Origin: Paracoccaceae bacterium | GTDB lineage: Bacteria > Pseudomonadota > Alphaproteobacteria > Rhodobacterales > Rhodobacteraceae | Length of the DNA: 64,000 bases | Assembly: GCA_021775315.1 (NCBI GenBank) | Contig: JAJFIC010000058.1 | Location: 31,559 to 95,558 of the forward strand | Direction: 5' to 3' | In this document: positions 58,837 to 64,000 of the stretch, piece after piece | Numbering within the stretch: position 1 is the stretch's first letter | Layout: each line of letters starts with the position of its first letter | Translations under genes and position numbers: made by a program | Notes under the pieces: model-generated | What the model saw: the letters and a program-made list of their open reading frames with translations, nothing else | The model's database searches: none | Told to the model about the DNA's origin: nothing

Positions 58837-59943
58837 ATGGTTCGTATCACAGAAATTCACCTGTACCAGCTTGACCTGCCAGTCGTTGGCCCAGCCTATC
58901 GTATGGCCACGTCCGAGCTGACGCATCTGGATACGACACTGGTCGAGCTTGTGACCGAAACGGGCCTTTCCGGGTTTGGCGAGGTCTGCCCGCTTGGCCC
59001 AACTTATCAGCCAGCACACCCACAAGGCGCGCGGGTGGCCATTGATGTTATCGCGCCCCACCTTATTGGAATGTCCGCACTTGAACCGTTGAACTTCAGC
59101 CGCAAGATGGATGCAGCATTATCTGGTCACGCATATGCCAAGGCCGCACTTGATATCGCTGTCTGGGATTTGATGGGCAAGATCCTGAACCTGCGGGTGT
59201 GCGACCTGCTGGGCGGCGCGGTTTCTGACAGTGTCGAAAGCTATTGCGCCATTGGCATCGACAGCCCGGAAAACGTGGCGAGGCAGATCATTGAAAAACA
59301 AAAGCAGGGGTTTCGCCGCCTACAGCTCAAGATCGGTGGCCGGGATATTGAAGAAGACATCGCCGTTGCCCGCAAAGCCTTTGAAGTCCGCGCACCAACG
59401 ACCCGAATTACCCTCGACGCCAACCGAAGTTTAACCACCAGCGATGCCGTCACGCTGTCCCAAGGCCTGCGCGATTTCAGCTTTGTGTTGGAACAGCCCT
59501 GCGACAGCTATGAAGAGGCCAAAAGCCTCAAAGGGCGGATTTGCCATCCTGTATATCTGGACGAATGCACAACTGGCGCGGATGTTGTGATGCGCAGTAT
59601 CGTCGAAGGTGTGGCAGACGGCTTTGGCATGAAACTCACCCGGGTTGGCGGGCTGTCTGCCATGCGCAGCATCCGGGATATCTGCCACAGCGCAAATCGC
59701 CCGTTAAGTTGCGACGACAGCTGGGGCGGCGACATAATCGCCGCGGCCTGCGTTCACATCGGTGCCACGGTAAACCCGGCACTTTTTGAAGGTGTCTGGA
59801 TCGCCGACAGCTATATCTCGGGCAACTATGATAAGGCGCGGCCTGTGCAGGTCGAAAATGGCCGGATCAAAATCCCCGGCACAATGGGTCTGGGCGTCGC
59901 GCCTGACAAATCAGATTGGAAGGCGATAAACGTTTACAGTTAA
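58837..59943 (+). CDS. Mandelate-racemase/enolase-superfamily enzyme
   Basis: 368-residue enolase-superfamily protein. The barrel carries Lys165 (LQLKIGG), metal ligands Asp194 (LDANR), Glu219 (LEQPC) and Asp242/Glu243 (LDECT), and Lys266 (GMKLTRVGG). Lysines on both barrel faces suit 1,1-proton-transfer enzymes such as hydroxyproline-betaine epimerases or cis-3-hydroxyproline dehydratases. FGEVCPLGPTYQPAH in the capping domain matches that group. The 214-base gap before it shows no gene. A damaged relative lies downstream on the opposite strand. Confidence 0.82.
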   Translation: MVRITEIHLYQLDLPVVGPAYRMATSELTHLDTTLVELVTETGLSGFGEVCPLGPTYQPAHPQGARVAIDVIAPHLIGMSALEPLNFSRKMDAALSGHAYAKAALDIAVWDLMGKILNLRVCDLLGGAVSDSVESYCAIGIDSPENVARQIIEKQKQGFRRLQLKIGGRDIEEDIAVARKAFEVRAPTTRITLDANRSLTTSDAVTLSQGLRDFSFVLEQPCDSYEEAKSLKGRICHPVYLDECTTGADVVMRSIVEGVADGFGMKLTRVGGLSAMRSIRDICHSANRPLSCDDSWGGDIIAAACVHIGATVNPALFEGVWIADSYISGNYDKARPVQVENGRIKIPGTMGLGVAPDKSDWKAINVYS

Positions 59944-59985
59944 GCACGGGGGCTGGGTCCAGGCATATCCTGCGTCGGGGACATC

Positions 59986-61086
59986 TTACTCAAAAACAGC
60001 AACCGGATTTCCCAGGCCGTCAAAATCTGGCTCTACCCCAAGCCCGGGTGAATCGCTGCAATACAACCGTCCATTAGGCGTTGGCGGCGGCGGCGTGCCC
60101 GTCGACTTGGTGAAATAGGCATGCAAGTCTGTCGTATTGAACAAAAGTTCCGCAGGTGTGGACGCCGCAAAATGCGACACCGCCGCCGATACAATCTCGC
60201 CGCCCATCATACATTCCGTGACGACTTTCACGCCGTTATCGACAAACAAGTCGCGTATCTTGCGCGCCTTTGTTAGCCCGCCGATGCGCGCCATCTTCAC
60301 GCAGGCGACGTCAGCCGCCCGGTCTTGCACTATTCGCTCTGCCATAGACAGATCGGTCACAAGCTCGTCAAGTTTCATCGACTGGTTGGTGTTTGCGCGC
60401 ACTTGCATATTGTCTTCATATGTAAGGCAGGGTTGTTCGATCAGGATATCAAGATCTTCGACAGCCCGCACCACTTTCAATGCTTCAGGCAGAGTCCACC
60501 GACAATTTGCATCCGCGTAAACGACTTCTCCGGGTTGGGCCAATCCGGCTGCAAAGCGGATAAGTTCAATATCCGCGTCCGGCTGAATCCCGACCCTGAG
60601 CTTGAAGTATTTATAGCCAGCCCGGTACTGTTCCATTTCAGCCTGTATCTTGTCGTGCTCTTGTTCCATGACGCAGCGATACAAAGGCGCGCCGTCAGTC
60701 AACTTGCCGCCCAGCAACTTGTACACCGGCACCCCGTTACTTTTCCCAAGAATATCCCAACACGCCATATCAAGGGTACTTTTTGCATAAGTGCACCCTT
60801 CAATTGCGCCGTCCATCTTCAGTCCAATTTTTTCAAGCTCGCGCAGGTCTTGGCCCAGCAAAGCACCAGCAAGACTTGGCATGGCCCGCAACGTTCCCGG
60901 GTCACTTGGCCCTCAAGGACAGGACTCGCCACTGCCACTGATCCCAGCATCCGTGTTGACAACCACCACGGTGCCGTTGAACGTATCAAACGTTCTCGTA
61001 CGCTCCTCGCTTAAATCACCAACGGCAAGCCCACCACCACTGTAAGGTAGGTCTTTCTGGAACACGCTGATTTTGGAGATCTTCAT
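59986..61086 (-). pseudogene. Enolase-superfamily gene with in-frame TGA
   Basis: The frame from ATG at 61086 runs 366 codons, normal length for the family, but codon 58 is TGA (60913-60915). It follows GESCP, where relatives commonly read GESCPWG, so a TGG-to-TGA change is the simplest reading. After it the frame continues uninterrupted: metal ligands in VYADANC, LIEQPC and LDELV, and lysines in YFKLRVG and CVKMARIGG are intact. A TTG at 60891 could start a shorter protein lacking the N-terminal capping domain. No clear selenocysteine element was seen. Either a young pseudogene, a readthrough gene or a sequencing error. Confidence 0.75.
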
Positions 61087-61263
61087 CGTCTAATTCCGGT
61101 GTGGTAGGTTCGGCTCAGCATAACTTTGGCGAAAGAATTTCAATTTCACAAGGCTATGCGCAACAGACACTGCGCCGCGTTGGGTCAGTGTCCGTTTTGT
61201 CCCGCGCAGCCGACGTCGCACCACATCACAACACAGGCTGGCCCGAACCGACACCGACAGGTC

Positions 61264-61617
61264 CTACGCCCGGTGGGCCAGCACGTTTAGCAGCTTTCCG
61301 GTCGGGTCACGCAGATAGAAACGGCGCACGCCCCAGGGTTCGTCTGTCAACTCATACGCGATATCATGCCCCAGCCGCTTTGCACGTTGGTAGACATCGT
61401 CGACGTCATCCACCTCGATCGACAAATCAGGCACGGGTGTTCCTGAACCGCCCTCGCTTGCGATGCTTATCTGTGTCGGGGCTACCTCATCCGAGGCAAG
61501 CGTGACGATCCAGCCAAAGTCCATCACGACCTTCAAATCAAACAAATCGGCATAGAATTTCTGCACCTCGTCGACCGATGTGGCTGCGATGTTTGTAACG
61601 ATACGCCTGACAGCCAT
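61264..61617 (-). CDS. VOC-family (glyoxalase/bleomycin-resistance fold) protein
   Basis: 117-residue protein of one VOC module: ATSVDEVQKFYADLFDLKVVMDFGW at the start and the closing half GVRRFYLRDPTGKLLNVLAHR. It typically binds a metal and acts on small oxygenated compounds; ligands cannot be assigned with certainty. Located between the interrupted enolase-family gene and an Old Yellow Enzyme gene. No signal peptide. Confidence 0.82.
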   Translation of the reverse strand: MAVRRIVTNIAATSVDEVQKFYADLFDLKVVMDFGWIVTLASDEVAPTQISIASEGGSGTPVPDLSIEVDDVDDVYQRAKRLGHDIAYELTDEPWGVRRFYLRDPTGKLLNVLAHRA

Positions 61618-61848
61618 GAAAACTGATCCCTCTATGCCGACACAAAGTCATGGATATTGGCTGAGGCCCGTTTTGTCCACATTGCCGTCATTGGCCCGCC
61701 GCGCGGCAAAGGCCATTTGGGGTGGGCCATAAAGCATTGCGCCGGAAACTTGCGAAGCGGAGAGCGGCGGGTTTATCCCAAACTTGACATTGCTTTGCGG
61801 TGACGCGAGGTATCTTGAAAGTCCGAAAAAGCAGTCGTGAAGGTTCAA

Positions 61849-63045
61849 ATGCCAAAACATGAAACGCTGTTCGCGCCACTAAATCTGCCTTGCGGCGTCA
61901 CCCTGAAAAACAGGATTGCCAAATCGGCAATGTCGGACTCCTTAGGTGATGGCACTGGCCATCCGACATCAGAACAAATCCGGCTGTATCAGCGTTGGAC
62001 AGATGGCGGGTTGGCAGTATCCATTGTTGGCGAGGTGCAGGGCACTGCTGAATACGCCGAAAAGCCCGGCAATCTGGTGCTTAACGCCGCTTCCGATCTG
62101 GCCCGGTTTCGCGAACTTGCGAAACAAGGCGGGGCAAACGGCACCGCGCTTTGGTTGCAACTTGGTCACGCCGGAGCACTTGCCTATGCGCCGACAAGCA
62201 ACGCTAAAGGACCAAGCGCGCTTGATCTTCCCGGCCTTCGCTGCGCCGCGCTGACACCAGATGAAATCCGCCAACTGCCCGCAGAATTTGCAAGGACGGC
62301 CCGCTTGGCGCAGCGTGCTGGTTTTGGCGGCGTGCAAATTCACGCAGCACACGGCTTTCTGCTCAGCCAGTTTTTGTCACCTCTGTTCAACACACGCCGC
62401 GACGAATACGGCGGGTCAATCACCAACCGTATGCGGCTTTTGTTAGAGTCCATAGACGCCACGCGTGCCGCAGTCGGGCCGGATTTCCCGATCGCTGTGA
62501 AGCTAAATTGCACAGACCAGCTTGAAGGCGGGTTTAATCAAGAAGACGCGCTTGAGGTGGTAGCGGCCTTGGACCAGTCTTCAATCGACCTGATCGACAT
62601 CAGCGGCGGGACATATTTTCCGGGCGCAAAATCCGCCTCGGACGGGGCGGGACGCGGGCCGTATTTCATCGAATTCGCAAAGCGCGCCCGAACGGTGACA
62701 ACCAAGCCGCTGATGCTGACCGGCGGCTTTAAGACGCGCGCACAGGCCGAAGACGCTGTTGCCAGCGGCGCGGTCGATGTCGTCGGCCTTGCCCGCGCGC
62801 TGGTGCTAGCGCCGACGCTTCCCAATCTCTGGATGGCGGACCAAATGCCTGCGCCGGTCTTTCCCCGATTTTCCGACGCACCAGAAGGCGGGATAACCGC
62901 GTGGTATACCATGCGCCTGACGGATATCGGCGCTGACAAGGAAACGCCGGATGTCGGCGAGCTTGGGCAAGCAATCCGCGATTACGAGGCGCGCGACAAA
63001 GCCCGAACAGAAGTTTGGTTGCGCCACTTTCCCAATGGTGCATAA
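61849..63045 (+). CDS. NADH:flavin oxidoreductase (Old Yellow Enzyme family)
   Basis: 398-residue FMN TIM-barrel enzyme. It has LKNRIAKSAMSD (FMN loop), the active-site and family segment GVQIHAAHGFLLSQFLSPLFNTRRDEYGGS, and the phosphate-binding GGFKTRAQAEDAV with VDVVGLARAL. ATG at MPKHETLFAP with GAAGG upstream; a GTG four codons earlier is an alternative. Members reduce enones or demethylate betaines; a role with the enolase-family enzymes in betaine breakdown is possible but unproven. Confidence 0.88.
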   Translation: MPKHETLFAPLNLPCGVTLKNRIAKSAMSDSLGDGTGHPTSEQIRLYQRWTDGGLAVSIVGEVQGTAEYAEKPGNLVLNAASDLARFRELAKQGGANGTALWLQLGHAGALAYAPTSNAKGPSALDLPGLRCAALTPDEIRQLPAEFARTARLAQRAGFGGVQIHAAHGFLLSQFLSPLFNTRRDEYGGSITNRMRLLLESIDATRAAVGPDFPIAVKLNCTDQLEGGFNQEDALEVVAALDQSSIDLIDISGGTYFPGAKSASDGAGRGPYFIEFAKRARTVTTKPLMLTGGFKTRAQAEDAVASGAVDVVGLARALVLAPTLPNLWMADQMPAPVFPRFSDAPEGGITAWYTMRLTDIGADKETPDVGELGQAIRDYEARDKARTEVWLRHFPNGA

Positions 63046-63091
63046 AAGTGCAATCCGAAAACTGACTGCCTGTTTTTAAAGGAGACGTAAG

Positions 63092-63484
63092 ATGGACCAA
63101 TTTACCGGCGGTTGCCTGTGCGGCGATGTCCGAATTGTCGCCTCAGGGCCGCCCTATCGCGTTGGCCTTTGTCACTGTCTTGATTGCCGCAAACAGCATG
63201 GGGCGCTGTTTCACGCATCCGCTGTGTTCCCACAGGATGCAGTTAAGATCGACGGCGAAACGCGCGACTATCACGGTCGGTTTTTCTGTCCCCGATGCGG
63301 CTCGACCGTTTTCGGGCGCAGTGCCGACGAAATCGAGGTGAATTTGGGATCATTGGATGCCCCTGATCAACTGATGCCAACCTACGAGCTCTGGACCGAC
63401 CGTCGCGAGGCCTGGTTGCCAGCGTTTCCGCTTAGAAAACGATACAGCCGCGACCGAAACGACACGGATCGGTTTGAGGGATAG
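63092..63484 (+). CDS. GFA/CENP-V-family zinc protein
   Basis: 130-residue protein with the zinc-ligand pattern of the glutathione-dependent formaldehyde-activating family: Cys8-x-Cys10, Cys27, Cys29, Cys32 (LCHCLDC) and Cys66-xx-Cys69 (FCPRC). GGAG precedes the ATG. Follows the Old Yellow Enzyme gene by 46 bases in the same direction; if that enzyme releases formaldehyde, a link is conceivable. Confidence 0.85.
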   Translation: MDQFTGGCLCGDVRIVASGPPYRVGLCHCLDCRKQHGALFHASAVFPQDAVKIDGETRDYHGRFFCPRCGSTVFGRSADEIEVNLGSLDAPDQLMPTYELWTDRREAWLPAFPLRKRYSRDRNDTDRFEG

Positions 63485-63499
63485 GTCGCACAATGCGCC

Positions 63500-63892
63500 C
63501 TATTGCACCCGCCACAACAACGCTTCGGCAACGAACATCCCGTTCGGTTTGAACCAGTTCACCTCAAGCCGGTGTTCGTCATAACGCGTCACCACGAATT
63601 TAAGGCCGACATAGCACCGATCCGCACCGACAATGACTTCTTCCCAACCCTTTATCATCTGGGCCGATACGCTTTGGAAAGTCCAGATCGACTGACAGCC
63701 ATCGTCGGGCGTATAAACCTCGGCGGTGTTGGTCAGAAAATTGACGTAGATCGGCCATTCAAAGCCTGATTCCAGAACCCCGGTGCCTTCCCACTGACCA
63801 CGGTTTTCAGACAGAAGATCAGCAAAGGCACCCTGACCCATCACTAGAACCTGGCCGATCGCAAGAAAAAGTACCAACAACATTTTACGCAT
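63500..63892 (-). CDS. Small exported protein of unknown function
   Basis: 130-residue protein with a clear Sec signal peptide (MRKMLLVLFLAIGQVLVMGQGAFA, cleavage after AFA). The mature part has two cysteines (in DDGCQSIW and GADRCYVG) that may pair in the periplasm, and several aromatic strands. Not recognised. It converges with the GFA gene. The remaining bases to the window edge (63893-64000) show no gene. Confidence 0.7.
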   Translation of the reverse strand: MRKMLLVLFLAIGQVLVMGQGAFADLLSENRGQWEGTGVLESGFEWPIYVNFLTNTAEVYTPDDGCQSIWTFQSVSAQMIKGWEEVIVGADRCYVGLKFVVTRYDEHRLEVNWFKPNGMFVAEALLWRVQ

Positions 63893-64000
63893 AAAGTTTC
63901 CTCCTGACTGGGAACAGTTTCAACGATCGGCGCGGTGAATGCCTTGAGCCAGATCAAGATCGGGAATGTTGGGCGATGGCGTGGCCAACCCGGACGACTT

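Noticed and set aside
60913..60915. TGA codon as selenocysteine
   Set aside because: The family uses Trp at this position, no cysteine homologue pattern fits, and no convincing stem-loop follows at the required distance.

Overview
This window looks like the chromosome of an alphaproteobacterium, most likely a marine Rhodobacterales (Roseobacter-type) organism. That is inferred from the protein sequences, from the secE-nusG-rplKAJL-rpoBC to rpsLG-fusA-tuf to S10/spc order, and from the mixture of ectoine, homoprotocatechuate, sulfatase and betaine-type genes. No 16S rRNA, tRNA, CRISPR array or intact transposase was recognised.

Layout. Bases 1-36,350 are dominated by the translation/transcription super-cluster, all on the minus strand: secE, nusG, rplK, rplA, rplJ, rplL, rpoB, rpoC (36.3-24.1 kb), then rpsL, rpsG, fusA, tuf, rpsJ, rplC, rplD, rplW, rplB, rpsS, rplV, rpsC, rplP (21.2-12.1 kb), then rpmC, rpsQ, rplN, rplX, rplE, rpsN, rpsH, rplF, rplR, rpsE, rpmD (6.0-1.6 kb). 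The cluster is split by accessory genes in two places: two putative rhamnosyltransferase-like proteins and an EamA permease between rpoC and rpsL, and about 6 kb between rplP and rpmC (PlsC-like acyltransferase, 2OG-Fe(II) oxygenase-like protein, a TIM-barrel/cupin fusion coupled to a PdxA homologue, an EamA permease and an AT-rich orphan). The second interruption carries a decayed second copy of the 3' end of rplP with its terminator. Both parts have their own signals: a terminator after rplP and a promoter before rpmC. The operon stops at a terminator after rpmD; rplO-secY and later genes are not in the window, and a solitary ectC lies beyond.

Bases 36.5-52.5 kb are accessory: an MFS carrier, a ureohydrolase, a Rossmann-fold protein and a class III aminotransferase (probable small-molecule pathway); a MacAB-like ABC exporter; a TetR regulator divergent from a two-domain ABM-like protein; and a sulfatase with its radical-SAM maturase and a TSUP exporter.

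Bases 52.6-58.6 kb hold a homoprotocatechuate meta-cleavage operon (hpaF, hpaE, hpaD, gabD, hpaG) with divergent hpaR. Its last gene, hpaI, survives only as a frameshifted relic, and no hpaH is seen. Bases 58.8-64 kb hold two enolase-superfamily genes (one with an in-frame TGA), a VOC protein, an Old Yellow Enzyme family oxidoreductase, a GFA zinc protein and a small exported protein.

The most unusual signals are the rplP 3'-end duplication around an orphan gene, the hpaI relic, the opal-interrupted enolase-family gene, the fusion protein next to PdxA, the ureohydrolase cluster with an altered metal motif, and several strongly folded intergenic elements.
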